The notes under the pieces: generated by a model
What the model saw: only the letters and a program-made list of their open reading frames with translations
Told to the model about the DNA's origin: nothing
Database searches by the model: none
Translations under genes and position numbers: made by a program
Assembly (NCBI GenBank): GCA_039707655.1
Contig: CM077665.1
Span: forward strand, 134,869,148-134,933,147
Direction of reading: 5' to 3'
Length of the DNA: 64,000 nt
Source: Elymus sibiricus
Taxonomy: Eukaryota > Streptophyta > Magnoliopsida > Poales > Poaceae
Part shown: positions 44,839-57,352 of the stretch, piece by piece
How the letters are laid out: the number at the start of each line of letters is the position of its first letter
Numbering within the stretch: position 1 is the first letter of the stretch

Positions 44839-45797
44839 AGGAAGAAGTTCCAGAAGCTCACTACAAGGAATATCAAAGCAACCAAATGGGCTTGTGCGAA
44901 CACACTCGCCAAGCTAGGTATTACTAATGATTTCAATTTTCTTTGTCACAATGCCAAGTTGCATCATTTGTTTTATCATGGATGTGAAACTTATGAATGC
45001 TTGATGCTTGAGTTTCTTAGTACTCTCTTGCACAATGTTGGTTTAATGCCAAATGCATATGAGGAGGAGAGGATCACTTTCCGTCTCCTAGACCAAGTTT
45101 AAAATCACTTTTGAGGAGTGGTTTAATTATTTTGGCTTCACCAACAATGATGATGATATAGATATGTTTATGATTTCACTAACTCGCACCCAAGACAATC
45201 TTTCTACTGCATGATTCGTCATGGCTCGAGGCAAAGAGCCAGTTGCATTGTAAGTCCTGCTAGACGTTATTTTTACTATGTTATCACTAACTCGTTGCAT
45301 GCACAAGGAGAAGTTTCTAAGGTGAATTGTGAACATTCTAGTTCTCGGGAAAGTAGCAAACCTGGACGCTAGTTATTTCCCCAACCTAGCTGCAATACAT
45401 TTGCTACACCTCGCACATCAAGCAAATCATGCACAAGGAGATATCGTGTGTGGAGGAGTGATCACCATGTTGACCAACTCCCTTGGTCTCAACTACAATC
45501 ATCTTCATCCCATTGTCAGTAACACCGTTGTTAACATTTGTGTTCTTACTAGCTGGAATGGTAGTAGTTCGTAATGGCCGTCATTGTATTAGAATTCCTG
45601 GAGTGGGACACTTGTTGCCCACTCCCATGCCTAATCGTTTCTCCATCAAGAATGGACAATTACATTATGTTGCACAGGAAGGAGATGCAACTTTTGACCA
45701 AGAAGGGACAGAACCAGAACAAGTAGATGAAGAAGAACTCGCCACCGATGAAGAGGAGGAGCAGAACACCCCCAACAAGACTACACCATCTACGTAG
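44839..45797 (+). pseudogene. Region D Athila env-like ORF, decayed
   Basis: Pieces in three frames: 44839-45102 (TKWACANTLAKLGITNDFNF), 45104-about 45213 (ITFEEWFNYFGFTNND), 45329-45574 (GGVITMLTNSLGLNYNHL) and 45555-45797 (acidic C-terminus, EEEEQNTPN). These match what I recognise as the third ORF of Triticeae Athila elements. Between pieces there are deletions as well as frameshifts. The original protein's function is unproven; 'env-like' refers to its position. Confidence 0.65.
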
Positions 45798-45958
45798 TCC
45801 TCAACACCCTCCAGGGCTCTATTAATGATATGAGCAACCTCGCATCATCCCTTCCAGGCACATCCACCTACATGAACGTGAACTTCTCCAACTTGAGCCA
45901 CTAGTGGGCTCCTGACCAACCGCCGCAATGATCACACCGGTTTGGGCTTGCAAAATCC

Positions 45959-45974
45959 TAAGCTTGGGGGAGGT
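45959..45974 (+). other. Region D polypurine-tract-like motif
   Basis: TAAGCTTGGGGGAGGT resembles the functional tract of B but is not followed by an LTR. Confidence 0.5.
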
Positions 45975-46049
45975 CATCACCACTTCTACATCAAGATGTG
46001 GCGGTATTTGAATAAATTGTAATGAGGTTGTACTTAAGCTCAATGAGCT

Positions 46050-47610
46050 TGCTACTTGTGAGCTGCGTTGGGTTTTTCCCCAAAGAGGAGGGGAGATGCA
46101 GTACAGTAGAGATAAGTATTTCCCTCAGTGACAACCAAGGTTATCGAACCAATAGGAGAATCAAGCAAATCCCTTTCAACATCACCTACATACACAAAAC
46201 CAAACTATTGCACCCAATGCTGGCAAGAGGGTTGTCAAGCCCCTTGAACTCGTTACTTGCAAGAATTAAATTTTGATAGAGATAGACAATACAAATAATA
46301 AAAGTAAAAACAATAAGTAAATTGCAGCAAAATATTTTTAGATTTTTAGTATTTATGATTAAGTAGACCCGGGGGCCATAGTTTTCGTTAGAGGCTTCTC
46401 TCTTGAATATAGCATACGGTGGGTAAACAAATTACCGTTGGTCATTTGATAGAATAGCACATAGTTATGACATGTTATTCACGACAATGATCATGTATAT
46501 AGGCATCACGTCCATAAACAAGTAGACTGGCACGGTCCTTTATCTACTACAATTACTCCACTTCGAGAGCGCTTCTATGCTTGCCTGTCTAGGTATTAAG
46601 TTCATGACAAACAGAGTAATGCTTGGAGCAAGGTGACATGATGTAGGAAAGTAATACAAGCAATATGTTCAGACCCCATCGTTTTATCCATAATGGCAAC
46701 AATAAATACGTGTCTTGTACCCTTTTGTCACTGGGATAGAGAGCACCACAAGATTGAACCCATTACAATGCACCACTCACACTGAAGATAAATCAATCTA
46801 GTTGGCCAAACCAAACCGATAGATCGGAGAGGAATACGAAGCTATAATAATCATGCATAATAGAATTTAGAGGAGACTCAATTACTTTCAATGACTAATC
46901 TGATCATAAACCCACAATTCATTGGATCCCAACAAACACGCCGAAAAAGAGGATTACATCGGATAGACCACCGCGGGAATCGTGGTGAACGTGGTATTAA
47001 AGATCCAACAGAGAGACAAAGCCATTTAGGTACTAGCTATGGACCCGTAGGTCTATGGTGGACTACTCACACATCATCATGGAGGCAGCAAGGTTGATGT
47101 AGACGATCTCCATGATCGATTCCCCCTCCGACAGGGCACCGGAAAAGGTCTCCAGATGGGATCGCGGTAGAATAGAGACTTGCGGCGGCGGAAAATTTGT
47201 TTCTGGTCTCTCTCTGTTGGTTTCCCGATTTTAGAGAATTTATGAAGGTGGAATTAGGTCACACGGATCCCTGAGGGGCCCACAAGGCATCAGGGCGGGC
47301 CTACCCTTTGGGCGCACCCTATTGCCTTGTCGTCTCCTCGCTTTGTGTCTGGTCTCCCCCAGAAGCTTCCAGGGTCTCTCTTGTCCAGAAAAAAATCATC
47401 AAAATGTTTCGTAGTGTTTGGACTTCGTTTTGTACTGATTTCCCAGAAAATAAAAAACAAGCAGAAAACAACAACTGGCACTAGGCACTGGGTTAATAGG
47501 TTAGTTCCCCAAAATGATAAAATAGCATATAATTGTATATAAATTATCCAAGATTGATAATATAATAGCATGGAACAATAAAATATTATTGATACACTGG
47601 AGACATATCA
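46050..47610 (-). mobile_element. Solo LTR, same family as element E
   Basis: 1561 bp, colinear with the E LTRs at 50438 and 57353. The flanks are GAGCT (46045-46049) and CAGCT (47611-47615), a five-base duplication with one difference, and there is no internal domain, so this is a solo LTR left by recombination. Confidence 0.82.
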
Positions 47611-48520
47611 CAGCTTCAAAACACTCGTGTTGGTCTGTTCCAACACTTTGGAATTATTAGCTTTTGCTTTTTTGTTTTCCTTTTTCCTTTGCGGTTTTTC
47701 GGCTTATCAAAAACTCAAAATGCGAAATGAATAAATAGACTAAGCTTTGATTTGCTCTTGTTCTTCATTTAGCCCCTTGGAGTTCGTTTGCATTTTGTTT
47801 TCAGAGGAGTTGATCTGCGTGGATAATGAGGAATGCAAGAGTAAGGAAGAGAAGTGTGTAAATTTGCAACTGTGAAGGTATGTCCTACGACCCCCGCCGT
47901 TTGCACTTGATACTTAGAGTAGATGTAGTAGAACTATGTGTGATATATATGTGCAGATGGGAGTAAGTCTTGATAGTTGAGACAAATGGTTTGTTCTAGT
48001 AGCTGAAATAATTTTGTAACCTTTGTTTTATTTAGCTTAGACAACTAAGACTTGCCGTGGGACAATTTTTAAAATGAAATGATATTAACTAAGAATAACT
48101 ATGCACAAGAGAAAGTCTTTCAAGACTTGGGAGTTGAGAAATTGTAGTGGAAGTGATGTTTGAAATGTTGAACCCCGTGTTGTTAATATTAATAGTCTTG
48201 ATAACACTTGTGGATTAAATTTCCTAGAGGAACTTAGTTGAAAGGTGAGATTATGCCAAAAATCTATGTTGTATCTCTTACATGATGCTTCGACTCCTTG
48301 CTAGTGCTATGGGCCAGCTACTATATGCACGTGTATGTGTGTAAATGTGGCTTCGTCACCTTTCTTGATGTTATGCCAAGGACTCCGCTGACCAATGAAC
48401 AATCCACCAAGAGCGATAGCTCGGATTTCGGCAAGCACCCAAGGCACCAAAGCACTTGTGGATTAAATTGCCAAGAGGAACTTAGTTGAAAGGTGAGTGA
48501 ATTTATTACCGTACGTAGTA
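47611..48520 (+). other. Region D, 3' noncoding part with a 45-bp direct repeat
   Basis: No gene. A 45-bp sequence at 48205-48249 recurs at 48454-48498 with two differences; each copy ends GAAAG|GTGAG, which looks like a splice donor. Confidence 0.6.
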
Positions 48521-49690
48521 GAAACATGTTGGCGTATTTGTGTTGTCGGCACCTTGACTTGCCGGAGAAGATTCCGGCTGGTCGGCTGTCGGCTCCATGG
48601 TTGTTGCCTCTTCATCGTCTGCTTCTCTCTCCGCCACTTGCAACACTGACCACTTGATTTATTGCCGCCAAGTATAGCAACAACTACTCTTGTGGCTTAG
48701 GCGCAACTAGTATCGGTGTTGAGGATAGGTATTTCTTCAAGTCCTACAACACTGCCTCCGCCTCCAGAGTCCATTTCATTGGACCTGTCTTTTTCAAGAT
48801 TTTGAAAAATGACAAGGCGCGCCCAGCAGACTTAGAAATGAACCTGCTCAATGCGGCAACACAACCTGCCAGACACCGCACGTCCTTGACGTGCTTTGGT
48901 GCTTCTAACTACTCAATAGCTTTGATCTTGTCGGGGTTGGCTTCAATTCCAATCTAAGAAACAAAGAACCCGAGAAGCTTGCCGGATGGAACACCAAGCA
49001 CACACTTCTCGAGGTTGAGCTTGAAGTTGATCTTGCGCAAGTTTGCAAAGGTTTCTTCTAGATCATGAATTAAAGTTGCTTTATCCTTGGTCTTGACCAC
49101 TATATCATCCATATACGCTTCCACATTTGTGTGCAGTTGGGGCTCAAAACCAATCTGGTCAGCTCTTGCAAAGGTTGAACCGGCACTTTTTAATCCGAAA
49201 GGCATACGCTTGAAGCAGTATGTGCCACATGGAGTAATAAAGGCGTTTTTTCCTCATCTTCCTTGGCCATAAAATGTGATGATAACTAGAGTAGGCATAA
49301 AGAAAAGAGAGAAGGTCGTAGCCGGCAGTAGAATCCAATATTTGGTCATTGTGCGACAAGGGAAAGGGGTCTTTTGGACAAGCTTAATTCAAATCAGTAA
49401 AGTCGATACAAAGCCTCAACTTTCCGTTTGCCTTCTGCACTACAACTGGATTAGCTAACCAGGTTGGATGGATTACACCTCTGATCAGACCTGCTTCTTC
49501 CAACTTCTTGATTTCTTAAGCAATGAATTCTTGCCGCTCCAAAGCTTGCTTCCTGACCTTCTGCTTGATAGGCCTTGTGTGGCAGCATATGGCAAGGTGG
49601 TGCTCTATCACCTCTGTGGGAACACCGGGAATGTCAGATGGTTGCCTGGGAAACACATCGACATTCACCCACAGGAAGGAGATGAGTGTG
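48521..49690 (-). pseudogene. Element F reverse transcriptase/RNase H fragment (Tat-type gypsy)
   Basis: Minus-strand pol with many lesions. From right to left, a block SHNDQILDSTAGYDLLSFLYAYSSYH precedes MPFGLKSAGSTFARADQ and the catalytic YMDDIVVKTKD (48954-49205). RNase H-side linker sequence follows down to about 48541 with stops. The RT pattern is of the Tat lineage and unlike that of element A. Confidence 0.82.
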
Positions 49691-49695
49691 CTTTC

Positions 49696-50437
49696 CTATT
49701 TGCTATTAAGGGTGGCACTTATGTTGAAAGTGCCGCCCTTGCCGTCCTCCCACGGAGACACTTGCTTTGTAGCAAGGGTAGCAGTCTTGGATTTATTGCT
49801 CTTGGTGGCAGAGCTCTTTGGCATGTCCTCAATGGGTGTGCGGCACTCCGTGGTGCGCTTCCCGGAGTCCTTGCTTGAGGTCTTGCCAGTCTTCTTCCCC
49901 TCGGTAGCTTTGTCGGCATGAGGAAGAGCCTTACCGGCAGATGCTGCCACTGCCTCCCGATAGAGCTTGTCGGTGTAGAGAACTACGTCTTTCTTATCGG
50001 AGTGGATGGTGATGACGTGCATCGGCCCTGGCATCTTCAGAGTGTTGTAGGCGTAGTGAGACGCCGCCATGAATGATGCCAGTGTCGGGCGACTGAGGAT
50101 CCCGTTGTATGAAAGGGGTATCTTGACAATGTCAAAGACAATCTTCTCCATCCTGGAATTCAACTCACTGCCAAACGTCACCGGCAACATGACCTTCCCA
50201 TTCGGATGGCTCCTCACTGGATTGATTCCATGGAAGGTTCCGGTCTACTTAAGGTCTTCATCGGGTATTTGCAGCCTCCTGATCACCTCGGGAGGGATCA
50301 GGTTCAAGCCGGCCCCACCGTCAACCAACATCTTTGTCACCTTGAAGTTGCGAATTGTTGGTGAAACCAACAACGGCAAGCACCCAACCGCATATGTGCG
50401 ATCAGGGTGGTCCTCGGCGTAAAAAATGATGGTCGTG
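49696..50437 (-). pseudogene. Element F protease and linker
   Basis: The active-site block KMLVDGGAGLNLIPP lies near 50310-50355, followed after a stop near 50220 by a 173-residue frame: the end of the protease fold (IVFDIVKIPLSYNGILSRPTL), then a Lys/Ser-rich linker before RT. The rest of F to the right was separated by insertion of element E at 50437/50438. Confidence 0.8.
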
Positions 50438-52011
50438 TGATACTTGTGATCTGCGTTGGGTTTTCTCTGAAGAGGAACGGGTAATTGCAGCACAAAGTGG
50501 GTAAGTATTTCCCTCAGTTATGAAACCAAGGTTTATCGAACCAATAGGAATATCAATCCTCAACCGTCTTCAGCGACTACACACAAAAGAGCAAACAACT
50601 TGCACCCAACGCGGGCAAGAGGGTTGTCAATCCCCTTGATCTCGTTATTTGCAAGCAAATGAGTTGTGCAGATAATTGTAGATAATTGTAAATTGCAAAA
50701 TAAAATAAAAGAAAATAAAGGAAGAAAATTGTAGCGTTTGTGAATTTATAAGTGAATAGACCCCGGGGGGCCGTAGTTTTCCCTAGCGGCATCTCTCATG
50801 TAGGCAACATACGGTGGGTAACAAAGTACTGTTGGGCAATTGATAGAAAAGCGGATAGTTATGCAATTTTCACGGCAATGATCATGTGTATATAGGCATT
50901 ACGTCCATAAACAAATAGGCCGACTTCTGCCTGCACCTATTACTATTACTCCACTCATCGACTGCTATCCAGCATGCATCTAGAGTATTAAGTAAAATAG
51001 GGTAATTCATGGAGAACGATGACATGATGTAGACAAACTAAACTCAAGCAATATGAATAAACCCCATTGTTTTATCCTTAGTAGCTACAACACAAAGACG
51101 CAACTTGTCCCTTTCTGTCACTAGGATATAGAAAATCGTCAGGTTGAACCTACTACAACGCAGCTCTCTCACTAAAGAAAGATCAATCTACTTGGCCAAA
51201 GCAAATCAATAGATCGGAGAGAATTATGAAGCTATAATGATCATGCAAATAAGAATTATAATATTCAGAGGTGACTCAAATACTTTTCATGAATAATCTG
51301 AACATAAACCCACAATTCATCGGATCCCAACAAACGCACCGCACAAAAGGATTACATCGGATAGATCAAAGCAAAGATGCAATGATCATTGTATTGAAGA
51401 TCAATAGATAGAGAGATTGCCATCTAGGTACTAGCTATGGACCTGTAGGTCTGTGGTGAACTACTCACACATCATCATGAGGGCAGCAAGGTTGATGAAG
51501 AGGCCCTCCGTGATCGATACCCCCTCCGGCAGGGTGCCGGAACAGAGCTCCAGATGGCCTCGCGACAGAACAGAGACTTGCAGCAGCGTAAAAAGGGTTC
51601 TGGGACTGCCTCTATGGTTTTCATGATATATGAGAATTTATAGGCCAGAGAACGAGGTCAGGGGAGGCGCCAGGGGCCCACAAGCCATCAGGGCGCGCCC
51701 CCCCAGGGTGCGCCATGTTGGCTTGTGCGGCCCTGGTGTGGCTCCCGACTTCCTTCCGAATCTCCCAGGTCTTCTTTTGGTCCAGAAAAAATCATCAAAA
51801 AGTTTCGTGGCAATTGGACTTCGTTTGTTATTGTAAACCTGAAAAGTGAAAAACATGCAGAAAACAACAACTGGCACTGGGCACTGGGTCAATAGGTTAG
51901 TGCTCAAAAATATTATAAATTGGTAAATAAAGACCCAAAAAGTATCCTAGAATGATAATATATCAGCATGGAACAATAATCAAAAATTATAGATACGTTG
52001 GAGACGTATCA
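50438..52011 (-). mobile_element. Element E 3' LTR
   Basis: 1574 bp. On the minus strand it starts TGATACGTCTCCAACGTATC and ends GATCACAAGTATCA. A TATAAAT box is at 51636-51642 (minus strand). The GC-rich inverted repeat lies near 51677-51727. The left flank is TCGTG (50433-50437); the partner is outside the window. Confidence 0.9.
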
Positions 52012-52482
52012 AGCATCCCCAAGCTTAATTCCTGCTCGTCCTCGAGTAGGTAAATGATAAAAACATCATTTTTATGTGATGTGCTACCCATTATGTAATC
52101 TTTTGCATGTATGCTCATTGAGAAACGATGAACTAACAAATATGAACATAACAATACTTATAAGTATAAGAAACAAAATCACCAATCTTTTAGAGTATAC
52201 GATCCTCAAAGAATGTTTGACCCCATTCATCTTATTATATTAGCAAGGCATGGCTCCATCTTCACCACATTAATACAAATGTCAAGCACCACGGTGCCCA
52301 AGCTAGGCAATTGGATCATACTTTTCAATATGCATCTGCTTTTTATTCTGCACGCAATACATGAGCGTGAGCCACTAGACATAGCATATAGGTGGAATAG
52401 AATATGGTGGTAGATATCAAAGGGGTAAAAAGTTGAGAAGATAGTCTCACATCAACTAGGCGTACCAACGGGCTATGTAGAT
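52012..52482 (-). other. Element E polypurine tract and 3' internal region
   Basis: The minus strand reads TTAAGCTTGGGGATGCT just before the LTR. The rest is noncoding. Confidence 0.8.
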
Positions 52483-53060
52483 TGATACGTCTCCAACGTA
52501 TCGATAATTTATGAAGTATTCATGCCATATTCACCTATGTTTACAATACTTTTATATGGTTCTGATGCACTTTATATGATTTATTTAGAACTAACCCGGA
52601 CTAACGCCGTTTTCAATAGAATTACCGTGGTGTTGTTTTTGTGCAGAAAATGAAAGTTCTCGGAATCGCCCGAAACTTTTTTGTGATTTTTTCTGGAGGA
52701 AATAAGCAACATTGGAGCGAAGACCTACCGGAGGCGGTGCGCCAGTGGGCCACCACACAACAGGCTGCACCCCCTGGGGGCGCGGCCAGATATATGGTGG
52801 ACCCCTGGAGCATCCCCTGACGTTGTTCTCTGGCCTAGAAATTCAAATCTACCCTAAAAACATCAGAAGCGCTCCCGAAACACTTTTTTCGTCGCAGCAA
52901 GCCTCTGTATCGATGAAAAACTAATCTGGAGGCCTTCCAGTACCATGCCAGGGAGGGTAGATCATCTCCGGTGGCCATCTTCAGCATCCCGGTGGAGGCC
53001 ATGACGAGGAGGGAGTAGTCCACCCTCGGGGCTGACGGTTTGTACCAGTAGCTATGTGTT

Positions 53061-53108
<48 letters not shown>

Positions 53109-54162
53109 TTCTTGAGATGTCACGATCTTGATGTATCATGGGCTTTGTTAATATAGTCGGATCATATGATGTTATTCCCTTGCTACCTTGTTGTGATGAA
53201 TTGAATCTTTACCTTTGAGATCTCCTTATGTTGGATTGAATATTATGGTTTGAGAACACTTGATGTACGTCTTGCGTGGGATACCCGTAGTGACATTGGG
53301 GTATTCTATTGATTCACTTGATATATGTTGAGGCATCAACTTGCGGATTCCGGAGACCTAGGGGATCTATGCATAGGGGTTGATTGCACGTTTTCATACC
53401 ACGTTCTCCGATAGAAATCTTGGGGTGCTCCTTGAAGTTCTTTGTGTTGGAGTGAATATGATAGATATGAAATTTTTTGATGCATATCGCATAATTTACC
53501 CACGGATACTTGAGGTGACATTGGAGTATCTACGTGACATTAGGGTTGATTGATATGTATCATTGGTGTTATTCTAGTAGGAACTCTAGGGTTGTTTGTG
53601 ACACTTATAGGTATAGCCGAATAGATTGATTGGAAAGAATAGCTTTGAGGTGGTTCAACTACCTACACCAATTTCATCTTATTGTTCTCCGCTAGATAGG
53701 AACTTTGGAGTGATTCTTTGTTGCACGTTGAGGGAAGATCATATGATTCAACTATGTTAGCATTGTTGGGAGATTGCACTAGCGAAAGTATGAACCCTAG
53801 GCTTATTTCCAAGCATTTATACACCATTTTGCTCACTGTTTTACACTTGCTACCTTGCTGTTTTTATATTTTCAGATTACAAAAACCTATATCTATCATC
53901 CATATTCCACTTGTATCACCATCTCTTCGCCGAACTAGTGCACCTATACAATTTTCCATTGTATTGGGTGTGTTGGGGACACAAGAGATTTCTTGTATTT
54001 GATTGCAGGGTTGTTTGAGAGAGACCATCTTCATCCTACACCTCCCACGGATTGATAAACCTTAGGTCATCCACTTGAGGGAAAATTGCTACTGTCCTAC
54101 AAACCTCTGTGCTTGGAGGCTCAACACGAGTCTACAAGAATAAAGTTGCGTAGTAGACATCA
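52483..54162 (+). mobile_element. Solo LTR of a different gypsy family inside E
   Basis: 1680 bp from TGATACGTCTCCAACGTATC to GTAGTAGACATCA. The flanks are TAGAT (52478-52482) and GAGAT (54163-54167), four of five bases identical. No internal region. It carries a (CT)n tract. Confidence 0.78.
53070..53105. repeat. (CT)n microsatellite
   Basis: An uninterrupted CT dinucleotide tract of roughly 18 units in the solo LTR. Confidence 0.95.
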
Positions 54163-56414
54163 GAGATGCCCATCGATAGATGTCAATGCAAGGAGTAGGG
54201 ATTGCCATGCAAATGATGCACTAGAGCTATAAGTGTATGAAATCTCCACTGAAGCTAAGTAGGGGTGTGCATCCAACTTGCTTGCTCATGAAGACCTCGG
54301 GCATTTGAGGAAGCCCGTCATAGGAATATACAAGCGAACTTTATAATAATGAAAAAGTAATTCCCACTAGCATATGAAAATGACATAACATGATACTCTC
54401 TATATGAAGAACAAGGTGCCACTTTGAGGCACAAGTCTGGTAAAGGATAGTAGCAAAGTCCCTTCTCTCATTTTCTCTCATTCATTTTTTTATAATGGTG
54501 GGCTCATTTGGCCTCCCCCATTTTTATTTCCTCACTGGGACAATGCTCTAATAATGATGACCATCACACTTTTATTTACTAATAACTTGATATGAAGAAC
54601 TGATAGGAAGATATGACTCTATATGAATGCCTCTGGCAGTGTACCAGGATGTGCAAAGATCTAGCGTGACATGTATCAAAAATATGATGAACGGTGGCTT
54701 TGCCACAAATACTATGTCAGCTCTATATGATCATGCAAAGCAATATGATGCTGAACGAACTAGTCATGTGAAATGACGATGGAATTTGCATGGCAATATA
54801 TCTCGGAATGGCTATGAAAATGCCATGATAGGTAGGTATTGTGGCTGTTTTAAGGAAGATATAATGAGGCTTATGTGCAACAAAGTGTATCATGTCACGG
54901 GGTTTGGATGCACCGGCGAAAGTTGTACCAATCCTCAATGTGAGAATGGGAAATACATGGTATCGAAGAGGCTAGCAAATATGAGAAGGTGAGATTGCGT
55001 ATGTCCATGGTTTCACATTAGTCATAAAGAACTCATATACTTATTATAAAGTCTTATTAGTTTTCTCACAAATCAAAGAACTACTCGCATGCCCCGAGGG
55101 AGGAGGTTGGTAGGAGTTAACCATCGCGCGCCTCCGACCCGAAATAACACTAGGATTCCAACGAGGAATAGAAATGCTCACACATCATCACCATGCCTTT
55201 TTAATTTTCAGACGAACAATAAGTTAACCTCTCTTAATATCGACACTTCTACGAATCAGCGATTATGAACTCACACCCTTTTCATATTACGACATCAATA
55301 TCATTAACCCACAATCTCTATGTATGTTATACATGATGGTTTTGATTATCACTCATTAAATACCTATTAATTTTCGACTAGTCTTATGACCCATGCAAAT
55401 TGCCGTCACTATTTATTAACTCTCAAACAAATATAAGTGAAGAGCGAGAGTGAAATTATTTCTAAAAAATCTACATGCCACCGTGCTCAAAAAGATACAA
55501 TGAAGTACTAGAGAAACTGCTAAGCTCAAAAGATATAACTGAAGCACATAGAGTATTCTAACAAATTATGATGAAGGTGTGTAGTAAAAGCAAACAAAAA
55601 CAAACAACGCTCCAAGCAAAACTCATATCATGTGATGAATAAAAATATAGCTTCAAGTGACATATCGATGGATTGAGACGAAAGAGGGGATGCCTTCCGG
55701 GGCATCCCCAAGCTAAGACGCTTGAATCTTCCTTAGAATATTTCCTTGGGGTGCCTTGGGCATACCCAAGCTTAGGCTCTTGCCGCTCCTTATTCCTTTG
55801 TCCATCGTGATAACACCCAAAACTTGAAAACTTCAATCACACAAAACTCAACAAAACTTTGTGAGATCCGTTAGTATAAGAAACATATTGAATACTTTAG
55901 GTACTATTATAAATTGATTCTTATTTCATAATTGCATAATAGTTACTATATTCTAACTTCTCCATGGCTTATACCTCCCTATAAAATCGATAGGATAATC
56001 AAAACAAGCAAAGTATGCAAGCAAAAAACAGAATCTTTCTAAAACAGAACAGTCTGTAGAAATATGTAGAGAACCTATACTTATGTAAAACTAAAAATTC
56101 TAAAAAATTAGGACAACCTCGAAAATTTTCATAGAAATACTTTGTAAAAAATTCAGATCATTATCGTGCTCCAGTAAAAAATGAAAATTCCTGTACTAGT
56201 GTCAAAAGTTTCTGTTTTGTTTCAGCGTCGATTCTACTCATCTTGTGAGTCATCCCAAAGGCTTTACTTGGCACAAACACTAATTAAAATACAAAAACAT
56301 AATAATTATAGAGGCAATAATTATGTCATCAAAAACAAACAGAAAGTATTGGGTTGTCTCCCAACAAGCTCTTTCTTTATAGCCATTAAGATGGGCTTGT
56401 GATTTCAATGATGC
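54163..56414 (-). other. Element E internal region without gag or pol
   Basis: No frame with retroviral similarity on either strand. At 55686-55709 there is a perfect 9-bp inverted repeat (GGGGATGCC / GGCATCCCC, 6-base loop), next to a second CTTGGG/CCCAAG repeat at about 55746-55775. Confidence 0.75.
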
Positions 56415-57095
56415 TCACATGAAAGATAATAATTGAAACATATAGAGAGCCTCATAAAGCATGTGAAAAACACATCTAAGTATAACATACTTCCGATGCA
56501 CATGCATTTTATAGGAAAACAAATTCTCAAGACAAGTGAATTCCAGAATATGCAAATAGGAAGAATGAAGCATTAATATTAATAATTTTAACACAAAGAG
56601 AGGTAACCGAGTAACATGCAAATTCTTATAACCATGTTTGTCTCTCTCATTATATGTAGGATCATAATCAAACTCAACAATATAACTATCATAATATTTA
56701 TCATTCTCCAAAGTAGTGGGATCATTATTACCTAAAGTTGACACTCTTCCAACCCCACTTTTAGTAGTGTTGCGAATATCATACTCAATAATAGATTCAT
56801 CATGAAGGCTAGAATTATCAAGATCACAAGGAACATCGTGATTATCACCACAATCATGATCATTAGCACAATTGATATTCATAGAATTTATACTAGCAAC
56901 ATGCCAATCATGCTTTTCATTCAAGGTACTATCATGAATCACTTAATAAATTTCTTTTAACACTTCATCACAATTTTTAGGTTCATGATTTTCAAGCAAG
57001 ACCTCATAAGGAAAATCTTGGGCACTCAACTCACTAGCAATTGGTTCAACATAATCGAGTCTTTTGAAAAGATTAGCAAGTGGATGGGGATCCAT
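56415..57095 (-). pseudogene. Element E ORF of unknown function, one stop
   Basis: The first ATG after the primer site opens a 227-codon frame (MDPHPLANLF...) with a single TAA at 56943-56945. The N-terminal two thirds are acidic and Asn/Asp-rich (CANDHDCGDNHDVPCDLDNS). A block DYDPTYNERDKHGYKNLHV follows. The last 60 residues are hydrophobic with basic residues (LPLFVLKLLILMLHSSYLHI), possibly a membrane segment. It is not gag: there is no zinc knuckle or gag core. It is the only frame in E that looks like a gene. I do not recognise a function. Confidence 0.6.
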
Positions 57096-57322
57096 TTATT
57101 TTTATTTTTACCTTTATTTTCTGTTTGTGTGTGACAAAGATAAAGATAACATAGCTAGGCAAGCAAGCAACCTAGAGACGAAACAAGCAAACTAGCAAAC
57201 TAGTAAAGTAAATAATTTTGTATTTTTGATTTTTTTTGAAACAAGCAAAATATAACAACAAATAAAAAGTAGAACAAGTGTATGATAATTTGTGCGGATT
57301 TACTTGATAGTAGGTGATGATA
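57096..57322 (-). other. Element E 5' leader
   Basis: About 230 bp between primer site and ORF; noncoding. Confidence 0.7.
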
Positions 57323-57323
57323 T

Positions 57324-57341
57324 TCCCCGGTAAAGGCGCCA
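57324..57341 (-). other. Element E primer-binding site (tRNA-Asp-like)
   Basis: TGGCGCCTTTACCGGGGA on the minus strand, two mismatches to the tRNA-Asp complement. Confidence 0.8.
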
Positions 57342-57352
57342 GAAATCCTTCC

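Noticed and set aside
50438..50493. Protease frame of element F starting in the E LTR
   Set aside because: The first codons are LTR sequence; the frame is a chimera made by the insertion.
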